A stretch of DNA of 64,000 bases from Nocardia nova SH22a (GCF_000523235.1 NZ_CP006850.1:6758001-6822000); one strand, 5' to 3'; shown: positions 17,374 through 28,675, counted from the first letter of the stretch. Notes: generated by a model not told the origin, from the letters alone. A program made the numbers and translations.

Positions 17374-17510
17374 GTTCCAGGATCGTTCGAGAAATGTTCT
17401 GGTGCAGCAACTCCCAGAAATCGGCTCGGGGACCGATTCGGCCACCGCGCCCCTCACCGTCCATACATGGGCCACCCGATCTTTCGTAAATGATGCCATC
17501 TATAGATGGC
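17374..17510. repeat. Copy A of a duplicated upstream element ending in the palindrome
   Basis: About 137 bases match 21452-21600. The match begins at GTTCCAGGATCG, runs through a shared ATTCGGCCACCGCG block and a TAATGATGCC-like join, and ends with the palindrome. It lies 70-205 bases upstream of the EspC-like/WXG operon. No intact gene lies in it, but one frame partly resembles the 5' end of the XRE gene region (GTGNCCGAATC), so it may be a decayed copy of that regulator's front end. Confidence 0.6.
17456..17510. promoter_or_regulatory. Palindrome pair upstream of the EspC-like/WXG operon
   Basis: A perfect GCCATCTATAGATGGC occupies 17495-17510. A diverged copy at 17456-17471 (CCGTCCATACATGG core, about 11 of 14 positions) lies 39 bases away, the same spacing as the other two loci. 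It sits between the minus-strand operon starting at 17305 and the plus-strand gene at 17654 and could act on either. Confidence 0.6.
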
Positions 17511-17653
17511 TGACGCTAACGGGGGGCGCGTTGCCCGCCGGGTCGCCAAACGATGCGATAGCCCAGCTGTTCCAGCTCGGCGGCCAGCAGCGTGTCCGAA
17601 TCACGCTGAGATCAACTGTCCCGTGCGGCGGTTTCGCCCCGTACCTTGGCGGT

Positions 17654-18313
17654 GTGACGGAACGTGATTGGCATGCCTGGCACGCGGAATACGATCAGCC
17701 CGGTAGTGGACTGGCTCGGCGGCTCGACGCGGTACAGGAGCAGATCAGGGTCGCGCTCGACGCCGCGGCGCCGGGGCCGGTTCGTGTGATCAGTCTGTGC
17801 GCGGGACAGGGGCGCGATGTGATCGGCGTGCTCGCCACCCATCCTCGCCGCGGCGATGTCACTGCGCGCCTGGTCGAACTCGATCCGCGAAATGCCGCTG
17901 TGGCAAGGGATTCGGCGGCTCGGCACGGGTTGGACGGTGTCGAGGTCGTTGTGGGCGATGCCGCACTCATCGACCACTACGCCGCACTGGCTCCGGCGGA
18001 TCTGGTGATCGCCTGCGGAATCTTCGGCAATATCTCCGACGCCGATGTCGAGCGCACCATCGAGTTCATCACGCAGCTGTGTGCCGAAGGTGGCACGGTG
18101 GTGTGGACGCGCGGGCGCCGCGAACCCGATCTCGTGCCGCAGGTCTGCGATTGGTTCGCCGAGCGCGGTTTCGAGCAGGTGTGGCTGTCCGATCCGCAGT
18201 TTTCGTTCGGGGTCGGCGCGCATCGGTTCACCAGGGCGCCGGCGCCTCTCGAACCGGGCGTCACGATATTCACCTTCGTCGGCTACGACCGGCTGTCCGG
18301 CCCCACGACCTGA
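17654..18313 (+). CDS. Class I SAM-dependent methyltransferase-like protein
   Basis: This is a 219-residue protein. It begins VTERDWHAWHAEYDQPGSGL, then has a nucleotide-binding-like VRVISLCAGQGRDVIGVL (motif I, near residue 45), an acidic LVELDP (motif II) and VVVGDAA. This is the Rossmann methyltransferase pattern; the substrate is not evident. GTG 17654 begins the recognisable fold, and TACCTT six bases upstream fits a leaderless start. The frame is open far upstream, but that part covers the repeated palindrome and looks non-coding. It lies between two ESX groups on the opposite strand and may simply be a passenger. Confidence 0.75.
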   Translation: MTERDWHAWHAEYDQPGSGLARRLDAVQEQIRVALDAAAPGPVRVISLCAGQGRDVIGVLATHPRRGDVTARLVELDPRNAAVARDSAARHGLDGVEVVVGDAALIDHYAALAPADLVIACGIFGNISDADVERTIEFITQLCAEGGTVVWTRGRREPDLVPQVCDWFAERGFEQVWLSDPQFSFGVGAHRFTRAPAPLEPGVTIFTFVGYDRLSGPTT

Positions 18314-18320
18314 CAGCGGC

Positions 18321-19076
18321 TCACCAGGTGTCGGATTCGTCCTCGCGCAGGCGCTGTAGTGCCCTCTCGATCCAGGCGTCGAAGCGTGTTCCAAGATCCT
18401 GGGCGCTCGCGGGGCGGACCGTGATGTGCTCGGTTCGCACCTCGCTGTAGCGGCCGTCGGGAATGTCGTACCACTGCACCACATTCGACGGTTTCACATC
18501 GGAGTTGAACGGCCCCACGTGCAGTGTCGCGGAACCACCGCCGTTTACCGGGCCCTCGATCATGGTCAGATATCGTTCCCGAGGAGTGTTGCGGGTCAAT
18601 CCGTTTCGGCCGTCTCGAAGGTCGGCGGGGTGGACGGTGAGGGGAGGCGCGTTTCCTGGAGCGCACGGCGGGATCGTCGCGGCAACGCGGGTCGGCAGGT
18701 CCTCGGGGCGGCACAGCCGCAAGCGGATGAGGCCGTCGCGGTCGCCCTGGGTGAGCTGGTGGATCACCGCCGCACGGTCCACGTTGCGCGCACCGATGAT
18801 CCGATAGACCCGCTGACGGCCGTCGCTTCCCTTGTATTTCGTTGTGCCGCCCATTATTTCGATACGCATGTCCGAGGTGGTGAGGGTGTGCAGGGCCACC
18901 TGGATCAGTTCGAACTCGTCGGTGCTGTATCGCTCACGGACTGTGGTCCGGTGCAGCTCGAACTCGTCGCGAGTGGGGAATCTGCTGGTGAAGCGCAGCA
19001 GGCCCGGAAACCGGTCGTTCGCGTCGCCGAGCCACAGGGCCGCGAAATCATCCGGCTCCCAACTCCATTCGGTCAT
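18321..19076 (-). CDS. EspG-family ESX chaperone
   Basis: EspG proteins are cytosolic chaperones that bind the PPE partner of PE-PPE pairs and deliver it to the type VII ATPase. The 251-residue length is near the family's 270-290. The start WSWEPDDFAALWLGDANDRFP and the central DGLIRLRLCRPEDLPTRVAATIP fit the family (PF14011). It follows the PPE-like gene by 8 bases and is the last gene of the group-3 operon. Its presence supports reading the upstream gene as PPE-like. Confidence 0.8.
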   Translation of the reverse strand: MTEWSWEPDDFAALWLGDANDRFPGLLRFTSRFPTRDEFELHRTTVRERYSTDEFELIQVALHTLTTSDMRIEIMGGTTKYKGSDGRQRVYRIIGARNVDRAAVIHQLTQGDRDGLIRLRLCRPEDLPTRVAATIPPCAPGNAPPLTVHPADLRDGRNGLTRNTPRERYLTMIEGPVNGGGSATLHVGPFNSDVKPSNVVQWYDIPDGRYSEVRTEHITVRPASAQDLGTRFDAWIERALQRLREDESDTW

Positions 19077-19084
19077 CGTGTTGT

Positions 19085-20230
19085 CTACTCCGAACTGTGC
19101 CGATCGTCGTCCTGAAGATCACCGTCGATGACACCTCCGGGCAACGCCTTCGACAATTCACCGAGGAGTTCGGCGGCGTTTTCGGAATTGACCAAGTAGT
19201 CGGCCGTCTTATGAGTTTTCTCGTCCTCGTCTTTACCCTTGCCGGCATTACCGGGTACGCCCATACCGGGCATACCCGCGGTGCCCGCACCGGGACGACC
19301 CGACGCGGCCGCCGCGGGAGTCCCGGCCACGCCGGGAACCCCTATCCCGGGGATCGAACGGCCCGGTCCGCCGGGGGCAGGTCCGCCGCCGAGCCCGCCG
19401 GAGTGCAGGCCACCGCCCGGCAATCCGCTCGGTGTGGTGGACGGACCATGCGGGTCGACGCCCGCCGGAGCGGTGTTCGCGCCGGGATTCGTCCCACTGG
19501 GAGTTGTGGCGGCGGAGTCTCCGTTCGGGCTCGCCGCGGGCCGGTCCTGCGAGTTGGGGTCCTGAGGGGTGTCCTCACCAGGGGTCTTGGCATCCGAACC
19601 GTCCTGGCCGCCGTCCGGCTTCGGCGCATCGGTTCCGTCCGGGCCATCGGGTCCGCTGGTATCGCCGGGGCCCGTGCCGGGAATTCTGCCGTCGCCCGGC
19701 TGTGTCGGGTTCAGTGCTGGAGGCAGCTTCGGCACGTTGTGGTCGAAGCCGCTGAATCCGGCAACATAGTTGTGCTGCATCGCATCTCGGGAATCCGATG
19801 TGACCTTGGAACGTGAACGTTCCTCCTCGGCGGCGCGCGGCGGCCAGATATGCGTGGTCCAGGAATGAGCGGCAGCCGGTGGTATCGCCTTCTTCGTGTT
19901 GGCGATCGTGGTGCCCGCGGCGTCGATGTCCAGGCTGAGGCTGGACAGCAGGTCGGTCAGGTCTGCGGCGTGATCGGTGTAGGCCTTGATGGAGTTCTTC
20001 GCCTGCTCGGCCGCTTGCCCCTCCCATGCCTCGGCGATCGAGTTGTTCACCGAACGCTTGAAAGTCTCGAGGCCCTGATCCCACTCGGTGGCCGCCTTCG
20101 CATAGCTCTGTGCCATCCGATACGCGTCGCCGGGATCCAGATCGGAGAATGCGTTCTCGATTTGAGAGTGATCCCAATTGAAGACATTCTCACCACTGAC
20201 GATTCGGTTCGGCTCGTTCTCCCTGGCCAT
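19085..20230 (-). CDS. PPE-like ESX substrate with Gly/Pro-rich tail (381 aa)
   Basis: The first 150 residues are helical with a WEG turn (AEAWEGQAAEQAKN near residue 68), equivalent to the WXG of WXG100/PPE proteins. About 190 residues rich in Gly, Pro, Asp and Thr follow (PGTGPGDTSGPDGPDG), then a charged C-terminal helix (TADYLVNSENAAELLGELSK). ATG 20230 follows the 162-residue gene by nine bases. A 3' EspG gene and a 5' small partner match the PE/PPE/EspG order, so it is probably exported through ESX. It lacks the exact N-terminal PPE motif. Confidence 0.7.
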   Translation of the reverse strand: MARENEPNRIVSGENVFNWDHSQIENAFSDLDPGDAYRMAQSYAKAATEWDQGLETFKRSVNNSIAEAWEGQAAEQAKNSIKAYTDHAADLTDLLSSLSLDIDAAGTTIANTKKAIPPAAAHSWTTHIWPPRAAEEERSRSKVTSDSRDAMQHNYVAGFSGFDHNVPKLPPALNPTQPGDGRIPGTGPGDTSGPDGPDGTDAPKPDGGQDGSDAKTPGEDTPQDPNSQDRPAASPNGDSAATTPSGTNPGANTAPAGVDPHGPSTTPSGLPGGGLHSGGLGGGPAPGGPGRSIPGIGVPGVAGTPAAAASGRPGAGTAGMPGMGVPGNAGKGKDEDEKTHKTADYLVNSENAAELLGELSKALPGGVIDGDLQDDDRHSSE

Positions 20231-20239
20231 TCACACACC

Positions 20240-20728
20240 TCAATCCACGTGCATCCCCAGTGCGCCCAATAATCGCTGCGGTGCCGGACTCTGCTGCGGC
20301 AGAGTCGCTTCCAGTTGCTTGTACTGCGCCGCCAGGTCTTGATCCTGGGCGGTTATCTGTTCGCGGATCGCGCGAAACAACGTCTGGAAGTCATCGACGG
20401 TCTGGAAGTGCGAATCGAGAACCGCGTAGACGCTGTTCTCCGAACCACGCGACTTCTCGCGCCACCGCTTCACCATCGTCTTCGAAGACACAAGGTCACG
20501 GCCGTCATCAGGGACATGGCCCTCCCCCAAGCCCCAGTGCTCTTGCTGAGAGACCTGCGTCATGAGCTGCTGAATATTGCGGATGCCGAGTTTGAAAAAG
20601 TTGCAGTCTCGATCGAGGTATACGAACTTCTCCAAGTCCATCCGCACGCTGAGCCGTCCGGCCCTTGCATCATCGATCAAAGCCTTTACCGGACTTTGTG
20701 ATCGAGGCTTCTTCTCGTTTGCAGTCAC
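20240..20728 (-). CDS. Hypothetical ESX-linked protein (162 aa)
   Basis: I do not recognise a named family. It has a basic N-terminus (MTANEKKPRSQSPVKALIDD), a charged middle and helical segments (MVKRWREKSRGSENSVYAVLD; FQTLFRAIREQITAQDQDLAAQYKQLE). The GTG start at 20728 lies 36 bases after the lipoprotein stop. Place and size suit the small helical partner of the PPE-like protein, but no PE or WXG motif is seen. That role is a guess from context. Confidence 0.6.
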   Translation of the reverse strand: MTANEKKPRSQSPVKALIDDARAGRLSVRMDLEKFVYLDRDCNFFKLGIRNIQQLMTQVSQQEHWGLGEGHVPDDGRDLVSSKTMVKRWREKSRGSENSVYAVLDSHFQTVDDFQTLFRAIREQITAQDQDLAAQYKQLEATLPQQSPAPQRLLGALGMHVD

Positions 20729-20764
20729 GGCTTATGGATCCCTCCCTGAATCTTCCACACTCAC

Positions 20765-21343
20765 TCAGGCACCGGGCGGCATCATGGATACGACCTTGTT
20801 GCCCAATGTCTCAGCGATCCGACACGAATCCGTACTTCCAGTACGTGGAGCGGAAGCCGGGTTGTTGACGTTGAACTCGAGAGTCCCGCCCCGCATCTCG
20901 ACATTCAGCGTGCATGCTTCCTTGATGTACGGCCCATCGAATTGACGACTTGAAATCGCCCTACGGCCCCCAATCGCGAGTTCGCGCGTCTCCTGAAAGC
21001 CTTTGCCGCGGATCGCGTCGATCGTCAGGTTCGTGGTCCGGATCGCCACCGTATATCCATCACCATCAGCAGGCAGCCAGCTGCATCCACGCCACTCGAC
21101 GCCGTGAGTGCCTGCGTCGCTGTTGCTCCCGAGAATCAACTGTTCCGAATCGCGAACACTCTGCGGCACGTCCTTGCACCCGTCGTATCCGGTAGGCGCC
21201 TGCGCCGCCAACGACGGCCCCGCCGAGCTGGTCCCCTGCCCTGCCGGTTTCGCATCCCCATCGGTCGACGCCCCGCACCCGCCGAGCACCAGCGCGCCCC
21301 CGATCGCGACCGCCGCAACCGCGGTAATTCCCCGACCGCCCAT
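20765..21343 (-). CDS. DUF3558-like lipoprotein (192 aa)
   Basis: The signal peptide MGGRGITAVAAVAIGGALVL ends in a lipobox (L-G-G-C), so Cys23 should be lipidated. The mature part has YDGCKDVPQSVR, GVEWRGCSWLP and DSCRIAETLGNKVV, the Cys-bearing blocks typical of DUF3558 lipoproteins. ATG 21343 is supported by GGGAGG five bases upstream; the frame is open to 21589, but that part covers the duplicated palindrome element. It heads the PPE/EspG operon. With the lipoprotein at 14006 it is the second of this family in the island. Confidence 0.75.
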   Translation of the reverse strand: MGGRGITAVAAVAIGGALVLGGCGASTDGDAKPAGQGTSSAGPSLAAQAPTGYDGCKDVPQSVRDSEQLILGSNSDAGTHGVEWRGCSWLPADGDGYTVAIRTTNLTIDAIRGKGFQETRELAIGGRRAISSRQFDGPYIKEACTLNVEMRGGTLEFNVNNPASAPRTGSTDSCRIAETLGNKVVSMMPPGA

Positions 21344-21451
21344 GTGCGCCCTCCCGATCCCGGCCCACAACTCCCGACCGGCTACGTGTCGCAGACCTTC
21401 ATGTCCGAACCGTCGCGGTGATGATTTCGACCGCGATCCATCCGCGCCCTG

Positions 21452-21600
21452 GTTCCAGGATCGGGCGAGAAGCGTTCTGACGCAGCCACTCCCGGATATC
21501 GACTTGCCAATCGATTCGGCCACCGCGACCCTCCCCTCACCCGTTTGCCATCTATACATGGCATAAGCAATCTTGCGTAATGATGCCATCTATAGATGGC
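21452..21600. repeat. Copy B of the duplicated upstream element
   Basis: About 149 bases match 17374-17510, including GGTTCCAGGATCG, CGATTCGGCCACCGCG and the TAATGATGCC join before the palindrome. It lies upstream of the lipoprotein/PPE/EspG operon in the same orientation as copy A relative to its operon. The two operons therefore share a homologous control region. Several bases differ, so it is not a recent exact duplicate. Confidence 0.6.
21547..21600. promoter_or_regulatory. Palindrome pair upstream of the lipoprotein/PPE/EspG operon
   Basis: A perfect GCCATCTATAGATGGC lies at 21585-21600 and a copy with one mismatch (GCCATCTATACATGGC) at 21547-21562, 38 bases apart. The pair is about 200 bases from the operon start and just beyond the end of secA. 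Confidence 0.65.
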
Positions 21601-21642
21601 TCACGCGAACGCGATGGCTCCAGGACATCGATCACACGAAAA

Positions 21643-21674
21643 CGGCCGGTCCATCCCGAGGGATGGACCGGCCG
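21643..21674 (-). terminator. Strong hairpin after secA
   Basis: CGGCCGGTCCATCCC and GGGATGGACCGGCCG form a 15-bp perfect stem with a very short loop, just after the secA stop (21689). It should end secA transcription and also block reading between the island and secA. The U tract is weak, as is usual in high-GC actinomycetes. Confidence 0.75.
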
Positions 21675-21688
21675 CTATGGAGTCGAAA

Positions 21689-24523
<2,835 letters not shown>

Positions 24524-24728
24524 GGGTTTCGTCAGTCCTCTGGTCGATGTTGTCGTCTTGCAGTGCTACATCCTCGGCACACCACGCCGTTCGGTGCATA
24601 CCGGAGCCCCCGCCACATGGTATGGGCGAAATCCCCGATGCGCGGATACGCGGCATCGTCCATGGTAATGCGGCCTCCATCGTAGGCGTCCGGGTGGCGA
24701 CCCATCACACCCCGCGGCCGTCACCGGC

Positions 24729-25265
24729 TCAGCGCATACGCAGTGCACCCACCCGCCAGCGTCCGCGCCGCTGGATCAGGCGCGCCGCGATCGCAAAGCG
24801 CCGGGGACCGCGATCGTAGCCCGCGAACACCTCGGCGCTGTATGCCGTGATCTCGGAGATCTTCACCGTCACCAGCACCGCGGCACCGAGACGGCGCTCG
24901 GCCGCGGCCGTCCGGGTCAACGTCTCGACCGCGGCCAGCACGGTCGGCTCGACCACCGATCGCAGCTGGCCCACCGGGCGGCGGCCGTCGATCACCTCGA
25001 GCACCAGCCGCAGCGAACGGTCGGCGAATCGGGCCGCGGCGGTGTCGTCCGCACCCTCCGCACCGAAACACACGGTGGGCGGCGCCGGTGTCCGCGGTGA
25101 TCGCCCGTCGTGCGAGCCGCGACGGCGAGTGCGCAGCCCCGCGCTGTCCGGCGGGATCGGGCCGCGTGACGCCCCGGATTCCAGCGGCGGTTCGCAATTC
25201 GGCGCGTGGGCCATCGACGGGCTGGTTCGACGGGTGTATACCGGGCTTGCGGAAGACTCGAGCAT
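24729..25265 (-). CDS. Rv3235-family protein (DUF6459-like)
   Basis: This is a 178-residue protein. The N-terminal 70 residues are Pro/Arg-rich and probably disordered. The C-terminal domain (ADRSLRLVLEVIDGRRPVGQL, LVTVKISEITAYSAEVFAGYDRGPRRFAIAARL, RWRVGALRM) matches the Rv3235 family found beside secA1 in mycobacteria. ATG 25265 has AGGGGGAG upstream; longer frames run into the promoter of the divergent acyltransferase. No function is known for the family. Confidence 0.75.
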   Translation of the reverse strand: MLESSASPVYTRRTSPSMAHAPNCEPPLESGASRGPIPPDSAGLRTRRRGSHDGRSPRTPAPPTVCFGAEGADDTAAARFADRSLRLVLEVIDGRRPVGQLRSVVEPTVLAAVETLTRTAAAERRLGAAVLVTVKISEITAYSAEVFAGYDRGPRRFAIAARLIQRRGRWRVGALRMR

Positions 25266-25437
25266 TCGACACTCCCCCTGGTCGGCCTGCTTCGGGCACG
25301 GATCGCACCAGCATGCCATGCCCGCCCGCGCCGACGAGGAGTTTTCCGGTGGCCGTGCGACAAGTCCGATATGTAACAGCGCGATCGGTTCGTGTGACCC
25401 CACAATGGGAACGGCACCGAGAGGAGTATCCGACAGC

Positions 25438-26862
25438 GTGATCACGAGACTGACGCCGCAGGACGCGGGGTTCTTCCGGCTCGAGTCGAGCAGTAATCCC
25501 ATGCACATCGGCTCGCTCGCGATCCTGGATGTCGCGCATCCGGCGGCCGATGCCGGGGACGCGGCGGCCGAACTGGACTACCGGAGCCTGCTCACGCTCG
25601 TCGACAGCCGCCTTCCGATGGTTCCGCGTTATCGCCGCAAGGTGCGCGAGATCCCGCTGCGGGTGGGACGTCCGGTCTGGGTGGAGGACAGCCGATTCGA
25701 CCTCACCTATCACGTGCGCCGCTCGGCGCTGCCCGCGCCGGGATCCGACGAACAGCTCTACGAGCTGGTCGGGCGGCTGTCCTCACGGCCGCTGGATCCG
25801 AGTCGTCCGCTGTGGGAGATGTACCTGATCGAGGGCCTGTCGGGAGGCCGCTGCGCGATCTTCACCAAGACCCATTCCGCGCTGGTGGACGGCGATACCG
25901 CCCTCGAGATCGGGCATGTGATCCTGGATTCCGGGCCGCAGCCGCGCGACGTGGGACCCGATACCTGGGTGGCGTTGCGCGAGCCCGGCGAGATCGAACT
26001 GCTGGGGATGGCATTGGCCGAGATGGCCACCCAGCCCGCCACCGCCTGGGAGGTGATGCGCGATGCCGGCGCCAACGCCTCGGCCGTGGCCGCCGCGGCG
26101 GGTAAGGCCGTCGACGCCGCGGTCTCCCGGGTCCGCACCGCCGGGCGCAGCGCACCCGACAGCATCTTCAACACCTCCATCTCGCGCTGCCGCCGATTCG
26201 ATATCGCGCAGACCGCACTCGAGGACTACCGCGTCATCCGCCGCCGGTTCGACTGCTCGATCAACGATGCGATCCTCGCGGTGGTGACCGGCGCCCTGCG
26301 GATATTCCTGCAGTCGCGCGGCGAGGTGCTGGTCGAGTCGGCGGTATTGCGCGCGGTCGTGCCGATGTCGGTCTACGTCGAGGGCACCGACGACGAGTTG
26401 CGCCCGGCCAGCGAGGTGTCCTCCTTCCTGATCGATCTGCCGGTCGGCGAGCGGAATCCGGTCATGCGGCTGTCGCATATCGCGCACGCCACCGGCGAGA
26501 ATTCCCGCCACCGGCGTGGGGTGCGTGCCCGTACGCTGGTGCACATGGCGGGTTTCGCACCGGCCAGCCTGCACGCGATGAGCGTGCGGGCGGCGAGTAC
26601 GTTCGCAGAACACACGTTCAACCTGGTGATCACCAATGCCCCGGGTCCGCAGCAGCCGATGTACATCGGCGGCGCGCGGATGCTGGAGATGTATCCGGTG
26701 TCGCCGTTGCTGCGCAATCAGGCGTCGAGTATCGGCATCACGTCCTACGACGGACGGGTGTTCTACGGTCTCAATGCCGACCGCGAGGCGATGGCCGATA
26801 TCGCCGTACTGGCGGCGGCGGTACGCGAATCCATGGAGGAGATGCTCGGTGCCTGCGTCTGA
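25438..26862 (+). CDS. WS/DGAT-family acyltransferase with altered HHxxxDG motif
   Basis: Wax ester synthase/diacylglycerol acyltransferases make storage wax esters and triacylglycerol from acyl-CoA. The 474-residue length, the SRPLWEMYLIEGL region, INDAILAVVTGALR and the C-terminal NAPGPQQPMYIGGARM fit the family. The active-site HHxxxDG reads HSALVDG near base 25875, so the second, catalytic histidine is replaced by Ser. In M. tuberculosis this locus carries Rv3234c/Rv3233c. Start GTG 25438 (ITRLTPQDAGFFRLES follows) has GAGAGGAG about 12 bases upstream. The gene is divergent from the Rv3235-like gene and overlaps the next gene by 14 bases. Activity may be reduced or changed. Confidence 0.85.
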   Translation: MITRLTPQDAGFFRLESSSNPMHIGSLAILDVAHPAADAGDAAAELDYRSLLTLVDSRLPMVPRYRRKVREIPLRVGRPVWVEDSRFDLTYHVRRSALPAPGSDEQLYELVGRLSSRPLDPSRPLWEMYLIEGLSGGRCAIFTKTHSALVDGDTALEIGHVILDSGPQPRDVGPDTWVALREPGEIELLGMALAEMATQPATAWEVMRDAGANASAVAAAAGKAVDAAVSRVRTAGRSAPDSIFNTSISRCRRFDIAQTALEDYRVIRRRFDCSINDAILAVVTGALRIFLQSRGEVLVESAVLRAVVPMSVYVEGTDDELRPASEVSSFLIDLPVGERNPVMRLSHIAHATGENSRHRRGVRARTLVHMAGFAPASLHAMSVRAASTFAEHTFNLVITNAPGPQQPMYIGGARMLEMYPVSPLLRNQASSIGITSYDGRVFYGLNADREAMADIAVLAAAVRESMEEMLGACV

Positions 26863-27421
26863 TCAGGGCAAGCTACGCGTCTATGTACCCGCGACGATCG
26901 CGATGCTGCGCGAATTGGTGGCGCAGCGCGAGATCCGGGCCGTGAACGACACCGCGTTCGCGGTCACCCCCGCCCTGCGGGAGGCCTACGCCTCGGGCGA
27001 CGACGACGAATTGGCCGAGGTAGCGATGGGTGATGCGGCACGCGCGTCGCTGCGGTTGCTGGCGCAGGAACGCGAATCCGCGCTCCTGCACTCGGACGAC
27101 GAGGACGACGACGCGGAGACCGGTTACGCGGCTCCGGTCTACCGGCGGGCGGTGATCGCCGCCGATGTGACCGATACCACCCTGCGGCCCGACCTCGACG
27201 ACGCAGTGGTGCGGTTGTCCGCCCCGATCACCTACGACCGGATCGCGTCGGTGCACGTGGACCTGTCCGAGGCCGAACCCCAGGTCGCCAAGGCCGTCGA
27301 CATCATCGACGCCGCCGATCTCGGCGATCCCGACGCCGAATTCGTACTCGGCGACGCAGAGGACCATCAGCTGGCTTGGTATGCCGCACAAGAGTTGCCC
27401 TTCCTGCTCGACCTGCTCTGA
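26849..27421 (+). CDS. Rv3231c-like / DUF6912 protein (190 aa)
   Basis: This is an acidic 190-residue soluble protein: LRVYVPATIAMLRELVAQREI, a long Asp/Glu run near residue 90, RRAVIAADV, ITYDRIASVHVDL and QLAWYAAQELPFLLDLL at the C-terminus. It resembles the uncharacterised Rv3231c family (DUF6912). GTG 26849 lies inside the end of the acyltransferase gene with GGAGGAG just upstream, so translation is probably coupled. Function is unknown. Confidence 0.75.
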   Translation: MPASDQGKLRVYVPATIAMLRELVAQREIRAVNDTAFAVTPALREAYASGDDDELAEVAMGDAARASLRLLAQERESALLHSDDEDDDAETGYAAPVYRRAVIAADVTDTTLRPDLDDAVVRLSAPITYDRIASVHVDLSEAEPQVAKAVDIIDAADLGDPDAEFVLGDAEDHQLAWYAAQELPFLLDLL

Positions 27422-27433
27422 GCCGACCGCTAA

Positions 27434-27456
27434 CCTACGATGCCGTAACCTTGGGT
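27434..27456. promoter_or_regulatory. Possible operator half (CCTACG..CCGTAAC) before the reductase gene
   Basis: CCTACGATGCCGTAACCTTGGG lies 35-57 bases before the reductase start. It resembles CCTACGGAACCGTAACTTACGG upstream of the second desaturase (30336-30357), where a perfect ACCGTAA-C-TTACGGT palindrome is present. A shared regulator, perhaps TetR-type, is inferred. Confidence 0.4.
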
Positions 27457-27490
27457 CGGAAGGTGCGCCACAGGCGCGTGAGCACAGGAA

Positions 27491-28675
27491 ATGAGCATTC
27501 GCACGATGGTGTCGAAATCGGTAGAAGGCCTGCGGGCGTGGCTCGAGGCCCCGGTCGCCGACGCGAAGATGGCCGGGCGGACACGGCTGGACGCCCTGCG
27601 CGGCGCGGCCGCCCGCATCACCACCCCGCTGTTGCCGGACGATTATCTGCATCTGGTGAATCCGCTGTGGTCGGCGCGGGAACTGCGCGGCCGCATCGTC
27701 GAGGTGCGTAAGGAGACCACCGATTCGGTCACGCTGGTGATCAAGCCGGGCTGGGGTTTCGACTTCACCTTCACCCCCGGCCAGTACATCGGCATCGGCG
27801 TGCTGGTCGACGGTCGCTGGCATTGGCGGTCGTATTCGCTGACCTGCCCGCCGAACTGGACCGATCCGGACAACCGCGCCAAGCGCGTGATCTCGATCGC
27901 GGTGAAGGCGATGCCGGAGGGGTTCCTGTCCTCCCATCTGGTCAACGGCGTCCCGCAGGGCACGGTCGTACGCCTGGCGGCGCCGCAGGGCGGGTTCGTG
28001 CTGCCGGAACCGCCGCCGGAGAAGGTGTTGTTCATCACCGCGGGCAGCGGTATCACGCCGGTGATGGCGATGCTGCGGACGCTGGACCGCCGCGCCGCCG
28101 ATCGCACCGACGGTGACGCGATGGACGACATCGTGCACATCCACTCCGCGCGCACCGCCGACGACGTGATGTTCGGCGCCGAGCTGCGGGCCCTGCACGA
28201 TCGGCATCCGGGCTTCACCGCGCACGTCCACCTCACCGGTGAGCAGGGCAAGTTCGACCTGGCCGAACTGGACACCCGGTTCCCGGACTGGCGTGAGCGC
28301 GAGACCTGGGCCTGCGGTCCGGCGGGACTGCTCAACGATGTCGAAAAGCATTGGACCGCAGCCGGTATCGGCGACAAGCTGCATGTCGAGCGGTTCGAGG
28401 TGGAGCGGTCGGCGGTCGGCGAGGGCGGCACCGTCACCTTCGCGCGCACCGATCGCAGCGCGGAGGTCGACGGCGCGACGAGTCTGCTCCAGGCCGGGGA
28501 GGCGGCCGGTGTGCAGATGCCGTTCGGTTGCCGGATGGGCATCTGCCAGACCTGTGTGGTAACGCTGACCGACGGACATGTCCGCGATCTGCGCAACGGC
28601 GTCGAACATCAGGCCGGCGAGAAGGTGCAGACCTGCATCTCGGCTGCGGCGGGCGACTGCACCCTCGACGTCTAG
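27491..28675 (+). CDS. Ferredoxin reductase, electron donor for acyl-CoA desaturases (Rv3230c-like)
   Basis: This is a 394-residue NAD(P)H-dependent flavin and iron-sulfur oxidoreductase. An FAD domain carries WRSYSLT (near residue 118), the nicotinamide-binding [11 protein letters not shown] follows (near 185), and a C-terminal plant-type [2Fe-2S] ferredoxin domain carries CRMGICQTC and a later C (QTCISAA). Rv3230c passes electrons to DesA3, the stearoyl-CoA delta-9 desaturase, in M. tuberculosis; two DesA3-like genes follow here, supporting the same job. ATG 27491 is chosen; a putative operator lies 35 bases upstream. The protein should act at the cytosolic face of the membrane with the desaturases. 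Confidence 0.88.
   Translation: MSIRTMVSKSVEGLRAWLEAPVADAKMAGRTRLDALRGAAARITTPLLPDDYLHLVNPLWSARELRGRIVEVRKETTDSVTLVIKPGWGFDFTFTPGQYIGIGVLVDGRWHWRSYSLTCPPNWTDPDNRAKRVISIAVKAMPEGFLSSHLVNGVPQGTVVRLAAPQGGFVLPEPPPEKVLFITAGSGITPVMAMLRTLDRRAADRTDGDAMDDIVHIHSARTADDVMFGAELRALHDRHPGFTAHVHLTGEQGKFDLAELDTRFPDWRERETWACGPAGLLNDVEKHWTAAGIGDKLHVERFEVERSAVGEGGTVTFARTDRSAEVDGATSLLQAGEAAGVQMPFGCRMGICQTCVVTLTDGHVRDLRNGVEHQAGEKVQTCISAAAGDCTLDV

Noticed and set aside
17457-17470. Short CCAT-AC-ATGG palindrome as a separate element
   Set aside because: Alignment with the paired sites at 13661 and 21547 shows it is a diverged copy of the 16-base palindrome.
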